64,000 nt of DNA from assembly GCA_029237695.1 (NCBI GenBank), contig CM055274.1, forward strand, positions 17,969,505 through 18,033,504, given 5' to 3'. This DNA comes from Conchocele bisecta (Eukaryota; Mollusca; Bivalvia; Lucinida; Thyasiridae). The notes under the pieces were generated by a model that saw only the letters and a list, made by a program, of their open reading frames with translations, had not been told where the DNA came from and did not search any database. The position numbers were made by a program, and so were the translations under genes. Positions 43,632 to 53,720 of this stretch are shown here, one piece after another (the stretch's first letter is position 1; each line of letters starts with the position of its first letter).

Positions 43632-44035
43632 GGTGGTTGGTTGGGAGCCTGGGAAGGGTTATTTAACCCTTTCCCTGATAGAAACGACTTTTCACGCCTC
43701 TGCGGAAGATGTCTTTTGAAAACATTGTGGGAAAGGGAGAAATTGCTTGTAACAAGCAATTTCTCCTTTTCCCACAATGTTTTCTACTCTATCAGATAAT
43801 TTAACCATCATTTGACCCAGCATTTGGTTCTTTTATTCAGATGTTTTCGATTTGGAAGAGTCGAAATATCGCAAAACAGGGAAAGGGTTAACAATGGGAT
43901 TCATCATTGCTGGAATCCCGATATTCCTAAGTTTGGACCTCGGGTACGTTTTTGGCTTTCTTGCTTCTTGAGATTTTAATCTGGTTATACCCATTATAAA
44001 AGTAGTAGGATTAATACTAATCCTATATATTTGAG
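43632..44035 (+). mobile_element. SINE family D, interrupted by family P
   Basis: GTGGTTGGTTGGGAGCCTGG, GAAGGGTTATTTAA, then family P, then CAATGGGATTCATCATTGCT, GGAATCCCGATATTCC, TGGACCTCGGGTACG and GGTTATACCCATTATAAAAG. The 3' tail is missing. Confidence 0.65.
43663..43891. mobile_element. family P TTAA MITE inside SINE D
   Basis: TTAACCCTTTCCCTGATAGA to CAGGGAAAGGGTTAA, 229 bp. Inner palindrome AAAACATTGTGGGAAAGGGA, GAAATTGCTTGTAACAAGCAATTTC. TTAA on both sides; the SINE copies at 18828 and 24216 show the same site empty. piggyBac-type by ends. Confidence 0.85.
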
Positions 44036-44234
44036 ATCACAGTTCTTTCGTGGAGAAATGCTAAATAGTCCATGAACCCCATTGCTAGTTACCGGTATAT
44101 CAGATATTAAAATTGGAAACTTGTTTGTTGTAGAAGGTGAATAACAGATGATGGTAATTTATTGTCTGTTGCATCTGCGCAGTCTAATCAAGTCCTTAGC
44201 TGTTCACAATTTCGTTATTAACATATTCTTACTC

Positions 44235-44602
44235 CAGCTGCCGATGAACATTTGGCCATTAAACACATTAAATCTAAAAAATCTTTAAAAGTAAGTACTT
44301 TTTCATCAATAAAAAAAAAGTCAACCCTCCCTAAAAAAATTTATTTGCTGAAATTCCATGAAATATTGATTTTATTGCGAAAAAAAGATTTTCCTATGGG
44401 AATTTAACATGGGGAGTCAATTTCCAAAACTCTGTAACCTGGTGAGATAGCTTGAAAATGATGTAACTAAGAAAACAAAAATAGATTTTGAAAATCGGTC
44501 CACAAATAAAATAAATATTTAAAAAAAAATATTTTTTAGATTTAATGTGTTTACGGTAATAGCCAAAGGTTCTGCGGCAGCAAAACATGGAACAGACAGT
44601 AG
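44235..44602. mobile_element. family K element, copy 3 (left end chimeric)
   Basis: AGCTGCCGATGAACATTTGG, CCATTAAACACATTAAATC at the left; AGATTTAATGTGTTTACGGT and CATGGAACAGACAGTAG at the right. TTAA at 44259-44262 is the uninterrupted counterpart of the family L target at 49774. Sequence left of 44235 instead resembles a family B flank. Confidence 0.65.
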
Positions 44603-44607
44603 TTCTT

Positions 44608-44884
44608 CAGCCAATGATGTTGCGATTTATGTCATGGATTTTCTGTTGGATAAAACATATCTTTCTGGTTGATGGACGGTGGGAGGTTATTAGAATGAAT
44701 ACGGTCAATCTATAATAGTGTATGAATTTAAATTCATTCATTCCTGATATGCTACATCACTAGAATTATGATATATATAACCGATAGCTATAAGCATGTT
44801 GAAATTCATGCCTTCAGCCAATGATGTTGCGATTTATGTCTTGGATTTTGCATTGGATAAAACTTATCTTTCTCGTTGATGGAG
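44608..44884. repeat. direct repeat, 207 bp apart
   Basis: CAGCCAATGATGTTGCGATT, TATGTCATGGATTTT, TGGATAAAACATATCTTTCT at 44608 returns at 44815 with few changes. Confidence 0.8.
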
Positions 44885-45002
44885 TTAAATTACCCTGCCG
44901 ACTGGGATAATGATATCATATCCCAACATGTTACCATGATAATTAATCACATTGCTAAGATCATTGCATAGGGACTATAACTGATAAAAAGACGATTTAC
45001 GA

Positions 45003-45078
45003 GATTTGCGACCAGCTAAGGACTTGATCAGACTGCGCATCTGCGCAGTCTGATCAAGTCCTTAGCTGTTCGTAACTT
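45003..45078. repeat. family B-type hairpin, divergent stem
   Basis: GCTAAGGACTTGATCAGACT, GCGCATCTGCGC, AGTCTGATCAAGTCCTTAGC: a perfect stem unlike the usual one. A half copy with the same stem lies at about 44176-44210. Confidence 0.88.
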
Positions 45079-45923
45079 CATTATTAAAATATTCTGACTC
45101 CAGTTGGTGAATTAATGTGATGATAAGAGACCATGAAAGTGTATTGAGGTCAGGGTTTAAGTATTGGTCATAGATGAGGTAAGACTTTGTTTCTCTGTAG
45201 ACAGACAATATATTATAGGCTGTGGCTGGGATTGCAGGTATTAGAGGAGAAATTAATAGGTGATGATACCATTAATATTGCTCAACTAAGCATTGCTGTC
45301 TATTTTATTGGAGAAATTGGTGAAACCAGTGGAATCTGTAATTGAAATATTCTGCTATTATAGCGGGTGTGTGGGCCACAGTGTGATAGGATTGTGATCA
45401 TTTTGCATTTATTTCTTCCAGACAATAAGAGAAGGTGATGTTTGTAGACAGAATGCAATTATTCATCCCTTCCATCCATTCAGAATTTATTAGTCTTTTC
45501 ATCTTTGAGTGACTGGCATGGAAGCATTCATATTAATGGGGGATCGTAGCTAGTTATTTCCCTTTGCAAATCTATTTATAGAGAAAAGGTCCTATATTTC
45601 AGCGTTGATTTCTTACTCAATAGCACAAAAGATGACTTTTGCAAACAGAGTAAACCCAGATCAGACTGCACACTACACTGATTGCATTTACAATTAATAA
45701 GTGTGAAAATATGAATCTGGCAAATAATGCAGTTGCGGATCAGACTGCAGATATGTAGGATAACCTGGATCAACACTAGTCGAAAACACTATAATGGCTC
45801 CCTTTCACAACAAATCATGCGACATTCGTCCAATTTTACACGCAATAAGACCCTAAAATATACAATTTGGACCAGATTTCTATAAATAAATTCAAAGGGC
45901 AATAACTAGCTACGATATCCATT
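45079..45923. other. mostly featureless
   Basis: No repeat of the families described and no convincing frame; a decayed family B phrase (GTAAACCCAGATCAGACTGC) occurs at about 45650. Confidence 0.4.
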
Positions 45924-45978
45924 GAGAGGGGTCAGTGAGCTAGTTAGCCCAATTCTTTGACTGACCCTTCAATTTTCA
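45924..45978. repeat. decayed family A hairpin
   Basis: GAGGGGTCAGTGAGCTAGTT, AGCCCAATTCTTTGACTGAC, CCTTCAAT. Isolated from the array at 2460. Confidence 0.45.
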
Positions 45979-46082
45979 GACAAATCCAACTGCTTCCTCT
46001 GGTTCTACACTGTTAGGATTATTAATTTATCTTACAAGTTATTAAATTGTTCTATGCAACATAATTTTCACCAAAAGAATAG

Positions 46083-46285
46083 CAGAGATCCAGTTAAGAT
46101 GCGTAATTTGACCAAATATTTGAGGTATTTTTCTTAGTTCTTCACCAAAAATGGCATGTTGGGAGTTCTTTAGAATCGTCTCAATGAGACGATTCTAAAG
46201 CACTCCCAACTTGCCATTTTTGGTGAAGAAATAACAAAATTCCCCCCAAAGTTGATCAAATTACGCACCTTAACTGGATCTCTGG
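46083..46285. mobile_element. family I palindromic element, copy 2
   Basis: CAGAGATCCAGTTAAGATGC to GCACCTTAACTGGATCTCTG. Apex TTTAGAATCGTCTCAATGAGACGATTCTAAA is perfect. 203 bp. Confidence 0.85.
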
Positions 46286-46467
46286 AATAGTGTATTTATT
46301 TTAATAGTAGCCGCCTTTAATAGTAGCCCTCCTCTAATATTTTCAGTCAAATTATTTTCACATAGGAAAGTCATCTCAAAATTCAAATTTCTGCGTTTCT
46401 ATGCAATTATAATGCCAAAACTGATTCAGAAAATTGCATAGCCCCATTGCCACTTCAAAAAAAAAAT

Positions 46468-46595
46468 CAGGGATTCCGCTGGGAAAATAAAAAATCGCCA
46501 TAAGCCATAAAAAATTACAATTTTCGAAAAAAAAAAAAAAAATGTTTTTTATTATTTTTCGAAAATTGTAATTTTTTATCGCCAGCGGAATCCTT
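46468..46595. repeat. inverted repeat, ~50 bp arms
   Basis: AGGGATTCCGCTGGGAAAAT, TAAAAAATTACAATTTTCGA and complement around an A16 run. Related text (ATTTTCCCCAGCGGTATCCC) lies at about 10270. Confidence 0.75.
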
Positions 46596-46708
46596 GAGTT
46601 TACTAGAATAATTACAGCATTTCTTCAAATCTCAGAATTGGAAAGAAAATTCATTCATCTGTCTAAGAAAACCTAGGCAAAGCTGGGGCTACTGTCATTG
46701 TAAATTCA

Positions 46709-46741
46709 TAATGAATGAATGAATGAATCAATCAATCAATA
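46709..46741. repeat. (AATG)n/(AATC)n microsatellite
   Basis: AATGAATGAATGAATG changes to AATCAATCAATCAAT. Sequence from 46742 to 47203 has no recognisable feature. Confidence 0.85.
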
Positions 46742-47203
46742 CGCTCATTGCAATTTTAGTAAGTGGAACAGTATTTTGAAACATGTGTTGCTGTATATGA
46801 TGAGCATTTGTTGGATTTAACTTGTCAAGACAGTTCATACAAATGTAATATGAAAACATCTTTGAATATAAAGATTGAAGAAAAAAAACCATCATTCTAA
46901 AGATTGAAAACAAACGATTGAAAGAATTCTATCAACCTGTAGTATGGTGTTTACCATCTCCAAGCAATGTTACTGCCAGGTATGTGACAGTAGCAGTAAT
47001 TACCCTCTGGTCTGATAGGCCTGAAATTGCCACTGATACACACTGTGCCATTGTTTTCTATTAACTTATCAATCACTACCCATACATTTTCACGAACTTG
47101 CATTAGCTGGGCTGGATCTGTATCATTGGGAGAATGGGTTACATTTGTGGCTGTGTCTGCAGAAATAGAGGATCTTGCATGAGTGGTGAATTAATGATAT
47201 TTA

Positions 47204-47417
47204 TTAACCCTTACACTGCTATAATATTTTTTTCATCTGCTGTTTATTTTCTATTTTCCATTTTTATCACCAAACAAAATGCTTTGACAGCACTTTAGAA
47301 TCGTTTCCATAGGAAATGATTCTGAAGTGCTGTTAAACCATGTTTTTATTGTTCTATAAGGCTAGATCTAAAGCAACAGCAGACGACAATTGTTGTGTGT
47401 AGCGGTCTAAGGGTTAA
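47204..47417. mobile_element. family G TTAA MITE, copy 8
   Basis: TTAACCCTTACACTGCTATA to GCGGTCTAAGGGTTAA. Apex GAATCGTTTCCATAGGAAATGATTC. Its right TTAA is also the left TTAA of the next element. Confidence 0.82.
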
Positions 47418-47663
47418 TCCTTTGACCCCTAAATAACTGGAACAGATTTTGATATGTAATTTTTCCTGCCAATCCAATTGTCACATAACAATTTTCATAC
47501 TAGTCCCATTTATAAAAAGGGGGTGTTCTGCTTCTAAAGAAATATAAACAAATACTTGCAAACAGTGCAGATCCTGATGAGACGGCTCATAATGAGCCGG
47601 CTCATCTGGATCTACACTGTTTGCAAACACAGCTATATAGCTATGTATGGTTGAAAAGGTTAA
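47414..47663. mobile_element. family C TTAA MITE, copy 5
   Basis: TTAATCCTTTGACCCCTAAA to GGTTGAAAAGGTTAA. Complete hairpin GATGAGACGGCTCATAATGAGCCGGCTCATC inside GTGCAGATCCT and TGGATCTACAC. Confidence 0.85.
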
Positions 47664-47668
47664 ACAAA

Positions 47669-47790
47669 CAAGTTTACTTGATTTCTTATGCAATAAGTCA
47701 AAAAGTTAAACAAATATCACATTAAATCATCACAAGTGTCAGATTCTATTTTGCATAGCAATGAATCATAAATTTAAGCTGCAATGATCA
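47669..47790. repeat. family V fragment
   Basis: AAGTTTACTTGATTTCTTAT, ATATCACATTAAATCATCAC, GATTCTATTTTGCATAGC. Similar at 50452 and 60680. Confidence 0.45.
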
Positions 47791-47819
47791 TCCAGCATAC
47801 TTTGATCTCATTTGCATAT

Positions 47820-48034
47820 TTAACCCTTACAATGCTAAATTAATTTGTGTCGTCTGCTGAATATTTTTTATTTTTCCATTTTTCTCATCAAAAACTTGGT
47901 TTGACAGCACTTTAGAATCATTTCCAATGGAAATGATTCTAAAATGCTGCCAAACCATGTTTTTACTGAGAGAAAAGACAAAACATGAATTATCAGCCGA
48001 CGACTATTTTCTGTTCCCGCATTCTAAGAGTTAA
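47820..48034. mobile_element. family G TTAA MITE, copy 9
   Basis: TTAACCCTTACAATGCTAAA to GCATTCTAAGAGTTAA. Perfect apex CATTTCCAATGGAAATG. Confidence 0.85.
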
Positions 48035-48129
48035 TACACTAGTGTATTGTGATTTTAATACACTGTTATTAAACTGTGAAAGCCAATTTTATGCAATAAA
48101 TATGGATTATGCTATAGCTGTGAGATGGT

Positions 48130-49707
48130 GTGTTATTGCACAAAATGGGTGCCGGTGTCACAGGAAATTCTCCCCCCAGGCTCAACCCTGGAAATCTTCC
48201 CCCGCAGAATTTCCTAATTCTCCCCCCCCCCCAACCATTAACCATATGCATAGCGGATGTGAATGTCTTAGACAAGAATAACACCCACTCCCTCATGATG
48301 AAATAATGTATGTTGGTGTATGTTGGTGTAGAACAGATAGCATTTGGCATGTATTGAGGGAGGGGGGGGGGAGATTTTCCTAGGAAATATCCCCCCCAAC
48401 CATCTACCATATGCATAGCGGATGTGAATGTCTCTTTGTAGATAAGAATAACCCACGAGTGGGGGAGTATTTCTGATGAAATAATGGTATGTTGGTGTAG
48501 AACAGATAGAATGTGGCATGTATTGGTGGTGGGGGTGGGGGGGGGGGAGATTTTCCTATGAAATATTCCCCCCAACCATCTACCATATGCATATCAGATG
48601 TGAATGTCTCTTTGTAGACAAGAATAACCCCCCCTCCCTCATGATGAAATAATGTATGTTGGTGTAGAACAGATAGCACTTGGCATGTATTGAGGGGGGG
48701 GGGAGATTTTCCCAGGAAATATCCCCCCAACCATCTACCATATGCATAGCGGATGTGAATGTCTCTTTGTATACAAGAATAACCCACGATTGGGGGAGTA
48801 TTTCTGATGAAATAATGTATGTTGGTGTATAACAGATAGCATTTGGCATGTATTGAGGTAGGGGGGGGGAATATTTCCTAGGAAAATCTCCCCCCCCCCA
48901 CACCTCCCTCAATACATGCCAAATGCTATCTGTTCTACACCAACATACATTTCATTTCATCAGAAATACTCCCCCAATCGTGGGCTGTTCTTGTCTACAA
49001 AGAGACGTCCATATCCACTATGCATATGGTAGATGGTGGCGCGGGGGGAATATTTCCCAGGAAAATCTCCCCCCCCCCACCACCAATACATGCCACATGC
49101 TTGCTGTTCTACACAGATATACTGTTTTTATTTTCTAGACCCACCCCCACCATGTGCTATACATTTATACCAATCATATGCAGCTATGGTAGAGATTTAA
49201 CCTAGAGAACTCTCTACCAGCCAACATACATAATAGTTATGGTACGGTAATGGGGAATTATTGCATATACCGGTAAATAGAATCTCTACCGCCCCACCAC
49301 CACTATATTGTCTATGTATAGATATTATACTAAATTGGATAGCTCTTTTATAGAAAATACTGCTTCGCCTATACACATACTTCTCCACAAGAAGACATAC
49401 ATTAGGACTATGTTAGTTGGGTATACATGAAATAATAATAATAATAATAATAATAGACTTTATTTAATGTAGGGATGTTACGTCCTTTGTTACCAACAGA
49501 CTGGTTGTAGCATGTGCATTTTGTATGCTCCTGAGCACAATATCAACAATGTATATGAAAATACATTAAAAGTTTTGTGGACAGTGTCTGTGAAGGTGGT
49601 GATGGGGGGGGGGAATATTTCCTAGGCTTTCCCTGGGGGAGAAGATTTCCAGGTGGGGGGGGGGGGAGAGATTTCCTGTTACACCGGTATTGACAATGCA
49701 ATAACAC
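48130..49707. mobile_element. 1.58 kb inverted-end element with tandem units in both orientations
   Basis: Left GTGTTATTGCAC, GCCGGTGTCACAGGAAAT; the right end is the complement (ATTTCCTGTTACACCGGTAT, GCAATAACAC). Inside, units of 155-176 bp start at ACCATATGCATAGCGGATGT (48241, 48406, 48582, 48737), each with G and C runs (CCCCCCAACC, GGGGGGAGATTTTCC). From about 48895 the unit returns inverted (ACATGCCAAATGCTATCTGT, TATGCATATGGTAGATGG). Long frames here come from the repeated units. Confidence 0.7.
49430..49455. repeat. (AAT)n microsatellite
   Basis: About eight uninterrupted units, inside the element at 48130-49707. Confidence 0.9.
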
Positions 49708-49777
49708 AGGCTACTGAAAATCATAATGCGCTACTGTCTGTTCCACATTTTGCTGCCGACAAAATTTTGGCCATTAA

Positions 49778-50183
49778 AGGTACATGCCCACTCAGTAGAC
49801 ACTAAATGTTCTGTATAGGAATTAAATAAGTATAATTGTGTCACTATTCCACATGTTCTAAAGATTACGAGTGGCCGCTATACAGATATAATAATTTATT
49901 AATATTTATTTTACTGATAGTGACGCGCGTTGGTATCAGGCTATTTTCATATGCAAATGAGGCATGATATTTTTTAATTCAGTGGTCAGACGGTTCAAAT
50001 GAGTGGTAACAACATATACCTTTATAAATGAATGAACAAAATAATGAGATTTTTTCAACAAAAATCGGAGTATCCTCAGCATGAAATGGGTTAAGTTTTA
50101 GAACTAGTTGAATAGTGACACAATTATACACTTATTTAATTCCTATTAAGAACATTTTGTGCCTTCTGAGTGGGCATGTACCT
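49778..50183. mobile_element. family L TTAA element, complete
   Basis: AGGTACATGCCCACTCAGTA at the left and the complement TGAGTGGGCATGTACCT at the right, flanked by TTAA at 49774-49777 and 50184-50187. Subterminal arms TAGGAATTAAATAAGT also pair. 406 bp; contains a partial family E sequence at about 49985-50095. The TTAA target points to piggyBac-type integration. Confidence 0.85.
49985..50095. repeat. partial family E inside family L
   Basis: AGACGGTTCAAATGAGTGGT, AACAACATATACC, GAGTATCCTCAGCATGAAAT, GGGTTAA. Right half of family E ending in TTAA. Confidence 0.6.
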
Positions 50184-50451
50184 TTAAACACATTAAATGT
50201 TAAAAATATATAAATGTAAATAGTTTTTCATCAATAACAAAAAGGTCACCATCCCCAAAAATAATTATTTGAAGAAATTCCATCAAATATTGATTGTATT
50301 GTGAAAAAACAATTTTCAACAATTTAAATTGGGGGCTAAAAATAGATTTCTTTTAAATATTTTTTTATTTGTGGACCGATTTTCAAATTCTAACTTTTGT
50401 TTTCTTATTTACATCATTTCCAAGCTATCTCGCCAGGTTTCAGGGTAAATT

Positions 50452-50570
50452 ATTAAACTTGTTGACTGATTTCATGAAAAAGCTCTTCATAGCTCTTTAT
50501 GAAATAAAATAACTTGTTTAATAAATATCATATTAAATCAACACAAATGTAAGATCCTCTATTTCTAGCT
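50452..50570. repeat. family V fragment
   Basis: TTAAACTTGTTGACTGATTT, GAAATAAAATAACTTGTTTA, ATATCATATTAAATCAACAC. Sequence 50571-50917 holds nothing further. Confidence 0.45.
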
Positions 50571-50917
50571 GTGTTTTGATTATATTTCCTGGAATACAGC
50601 TATGATGTTTTCCAGTACATGTAGCATTCCTTCCAATCCAGTCTAACATTAGTCATTACTGGATGCTCATCTAATTAATCTACTAATTACTCTGGCACTA
50701 GGAATATACAGGGTGTTTCCGTATGTAATCCTATACCATTGTCTCTGAATGGCTGCAATAATTGCTTGGTGGAGATAAGTTATCTGCCCATGTTTTTGTG
50801 TAGGGTCACAATCATGATCTGGCTGTCTTGAAACGGCCACCTGGCCTTCTTCAACACATTTACAGGCATTACATTCAGACTAACTCCTCTTTGTACTAAA
50901 ATACTGATTGTTTATTA

Positions 50918-52036
50918 TTAGCCGATCTATTTATAGATCGGCTAATATATTGGTTATCCATCGAATTCTGAAAAAGTTTGTAGCAACCCTTTTCTCCGCT
51001 ATTCGGTAATCTACGAACGCGAATTTTTCTGTATCACTTCCAAATTGCATCAACCGATAAAGTTTGCATTTTTGGCAATTATCTCCGTTTAAAACTTTAC
51101 TTATAGCCAAATAACACAATTTTGAATACGTAATGAGCTGAACGCTGGAAGAGATTTAACCGGAAGTTATTGTTGTTGAAGTCCATAGTTGGCTCTAATG
51201 GCCATATACGCCAACATACGCCGATTATTGGGCTAATTTAAAGCTTTTATTTATTAGACAGAACAAGTTTCAGCCACGTATAATCGCGTAAAATGTGTTT
51301 ATTCGGCTAATTTATAATCGACCTCTGCACAAAATCTCCTTACTAGCAACCCCAGCATTTTCGGGTTTATCCCAGCATCTCGGGTTTATCCCATTGGATC
51401 GCGTATGTGCGTCATTTGACGCTAGTTAATATTCACAAAATTTTCCACCAATCAAAACGAAGAATTGCCCTTCATAGCCAACTTTGATTTGTTTACGTAT
51501 CATGCAGGGATGGCAGGGATGCATCCAGCACGCGCGATTGCGGCAATCCCCCTTAATTATTGTCAATGCCGCAAATTATTGATTGTCTTGCGCCCGACAT
51601 CGCGCAAAAAATCACGGATGGGGCACATTAGGCCAATCTGGGCATGTGCCTGAATACGCAGGAGCTTGCGTCTATTTTTAGATGACCCTGTAACCGCTAG
51701 ATATATATAGCCCTGGTAGCTCCGCCCACTCGCATGCTGCCACAGAATTCGGACAACAACTTTGTGTATTGCGGAGTGTAATTTGTAGATAAATAGAGCA
51801 TACAGTACAGGTGTTACGCTGGAATATTTCGCAACATAATGGTGACAACAAAACATTGCTGCTATGGCATTGCTGCTATTGGATGGATTTGGGAACGGGT
51901 TTCCAAAACCTGCACAAAATCACGAAAAATGTCAACGCTGGGTACAGAACTGTGGTCGAAAATAGTTTACCATTGACAATGTTACCAGAGACACCTACAT
52001 ATGTTCGATGCACTTTACCCTGATTTGATCGGCTAA
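50918..52036 (+). mobile_element. decayed transposon carrying a THAP remnant
   Basis: A left hairpin TTAGCCGATCTATTTATAGA, TCGGCTAA (50918-50945) and a right GATCGGCTAA (52027-52036) are inverted with respect to each other. Inside, before the THAP remnant, are a CCAAT at 51449, GCTCCGCCCAC at about 51719 and TATATATAG at about 51702, promoter-like by motif only. The right boundary follows directly on the THAP sequence, so most of any transposase is absent. Confidence 0.45.
51839..52025 (+). pseudogene. THAP zinc-finger domain remnant
   Basis: THAP domains bind DNA and occur in animal regulators and in transposases of the P-element type. The ATG at 51839 opens with MVTTKHCCYG, the usual start with the first zinc cysteines. 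After about 11 codons the frame shifts by one; the next frame gives FPKPAQNHEKCQRW and, after a TAG at 51963, DNVTRDTYICSMHF. These supply the conserved basic-tryptophan region and the C-x2-H pair that completes the C2CH zinc site. The stretch between the first cysteines and FPKP is shorter than usual, suggesting a deletion. One shift, one stop and no downstream domain make this a dead fragment. Confidence 0.7.
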
Positions 52037-52140
52037 TAACATCATGCTCTGCATGACTTTTCATTCTTATTTTTCAATAAAATTATTCCTTGGCACCACT
52101 CAATTGAACTAATGGTATAACATCCAACCCAGAAATGATG

Positions 52141-52715
52141 TTTAGCTCACCTGAGCCAAAAGTGAGCTATTGTTACCGCTTTTCGTTCGTTGTCATCCGT
52201 CGTATGTCCACAATTTCAAACGTCTTTATAATCCCGAACCAAACCGCTTGGCCAATGTTGTTCAAACTTCACAGAGATGATATATGGGTGGGGGCACGTC
52301 AGATTTGTAAAATTGGAAGTCATCGCTTAATCCAAGATGGCCGCCGTGGAAAAGTAGGTAAAATTCTTTAAAAAAAATCTTCTCACAAACCGCCAGGCAA
52401 ATTTCAACGAAACTTGGCCGGAATGATTGATATTCAATGCTGTTTCAGATTTGTTAAAATGTTGACCCCAGGATCAAAAATGGGTGGGGCCCAGGGGGGT
52501 CGAGTAGGGGTAAAATTTTGTATTTGACCAAATACATGTCATGTCATATATCAAATCAAAGGTATCGAGGAGATTCACTCTGGAGCATTTTTTATCGAAA
52601 TCGAATGATTACGTCATCCAAGATGGAACTTGGCTTATATAATTGTGCTGTTTTTTATTTAATTTAAAATTAATAATTTCAGGTGAGCGATACTGGCCTA
52701 TTTGGTCCACTTGTT
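52141..52715 (+). mobile_element. pearl-like element with a single core
   Basis: TTTAGCTCACCTGAGCC at the head; AAACCGCTTGGCCAATGTTG, AATCCAAGATGGCCGCCGTG, AACTTGGCCGGAATGATTGA, CAAATCAAAGGTATCGAGG in the core; tail CAGGTGAGCGATACTGGCCT. The same order as the element at 13656 but with one core instead of five or more. Confidence 0.7.
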
Positions 52716-52877
52716 ATAAATTAGTCTTATGTTGGCAAACAAATTGTATGAGCTTCATAACTTGCCTGAAGAGTCGTGTATTGTGACATTCGGCACCCTT
52801 CATGTGTCAGTATAAAGGCTTGGGGAATGAGCACAATTTCCTATGGAAGGCCTGTTTCATTATGTTTAATTCTTTAA

Positions 52878-53040
52878 ATGAGCAACTGCACAGAAACAAT
52901 GAACTCAGAGACTGCACCACCAGCGACATGTTATTGGGCAGACCTACTCACTGGAACAATCACATCTTGTGCCATACTCTTGCCATTTGTGTTGATGCAG
53001 GGGAATGTCAACAGTTTGCCATTTATCCCCCCCCCCTCCC
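52878..53040 (+). other. weak membrane-like open stretch
   Basis: From an ATG at 52878 (context TAAATGA) the frame reads MSNCTETMNSETAPPATCYW and then a hydrophobic run of about 20 residues (LLTGTITSCAILLPFVLM). It runs on to a C-rich tract at 53026 and a pearl-like head. It could be a first exon of a membrane protein or chance. Confidence 0.15.
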
Positions 53041-53064
53041 CCGGTTACTACTACATTTATTATC

Positions 53065-53277
53065 CCCTTGCCGTTGGGCAAGAGGGAATATAGCGTTATT
53101 CCATTTTGATAATATTTGGTCACAATGTGAGTCTAGGGATGGTGCTTGTTTTGCATACGACCCACGTCCGACTGCCCAAGGTCAAGGTCACTGAGGACTT
53201 ATGTTCACCTTGTTTCTAAGACAAATGTTTGCTTTTGTTTTTTTTATTATCAAGGCTGCCATCGAGGGGATTAGCTT
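53065..53277 (+). repeat. short pearl-like element
   Basis: Head TATCCCCTTGCCGTTGGGCA, AGAGGGAATATAGCG; CCCAAGGTCAAGGTCAC in the body; tail GGCTGCCATCGAGGGGATTA. Confidence 0.45.
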
Positions 53278-53280
53278 AGT

Positions 53281-53655
53281 AATAACAATGCCCTTGTATA
53301 TCTTATATTTTAGGGTGGGAATTGGCTCAAAGAATCAGTCCATACCTGGCTACCACTGCCACAGTTAATAAGCACTGTATATACCTCGCCTGTATTTGGC
53401 CATAAAAAGTGAATTTATATATTCCCATCTAAAATATTATATATAATGGTGGCAGGTTGTATGTTATTATTTTTTATGGAAATTTGTGTGAAAGTATTGC
53501 AAAATTATTTAAACAATTCAAAATATATTACAAATAAAATAATAATTCAGAAATTTTTATTATGTGCTGGTGGGGATGATAATATGAAAATGAATTGTCT
53601 TCATATAGTTTCAGCACCTTATAATATTCAGGCAACAACTTTATAAAATATAGCT
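53281..53655. other. no recognisable feature
   Basis: AT-rich; nothing recognised. Confidence 0.4.
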
Positions 53656-53659
53656 TATT

Positions 53660-53720
53660 GTCAACCAGTATAGACCCTGATCCGACTGCACAACATTTGT
53701 GCAGTCTGATCAGGGAAGAA
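53660..53720. repeat. family B-type hairpin, partial
   Basis: CCAGTATAGACCCTGATCCG, ACTGCACAACATTTGTGCAG, TCTGATCAGGG. Right stem truncated. From 53721 to 54349 nothing is recognised. Confidence 0.65.

Larger units (their letters stand above)
49731..50450. mobile_element. family K element, copy 4, split by family L
   Basis: CTACTGTCTGTTCCACATTT, TGCTGCCGACAAAATTTTGG, CCATTAA at the left; resumes with ACACATTAAATGTTAAAAAT, TTTTTCATCAATAACAAAAA, TATTGATTGTATTGTG, GGACCGATTTTCAAATTCTA. The right end is lost at about 50450. Confidence 0.75.

Noticed and set aside
48069..49205. Several frames of 60-170 codons with proline runs
   Set aside because: They are translations of the tandem units and C/G runs of the inverted-end element.
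51690..51760. A host promoter (TATATATAG and CCGCCC motifs)
   Set aside because: The motifs are short and lie within the decayed THAP element; no host gene follows.
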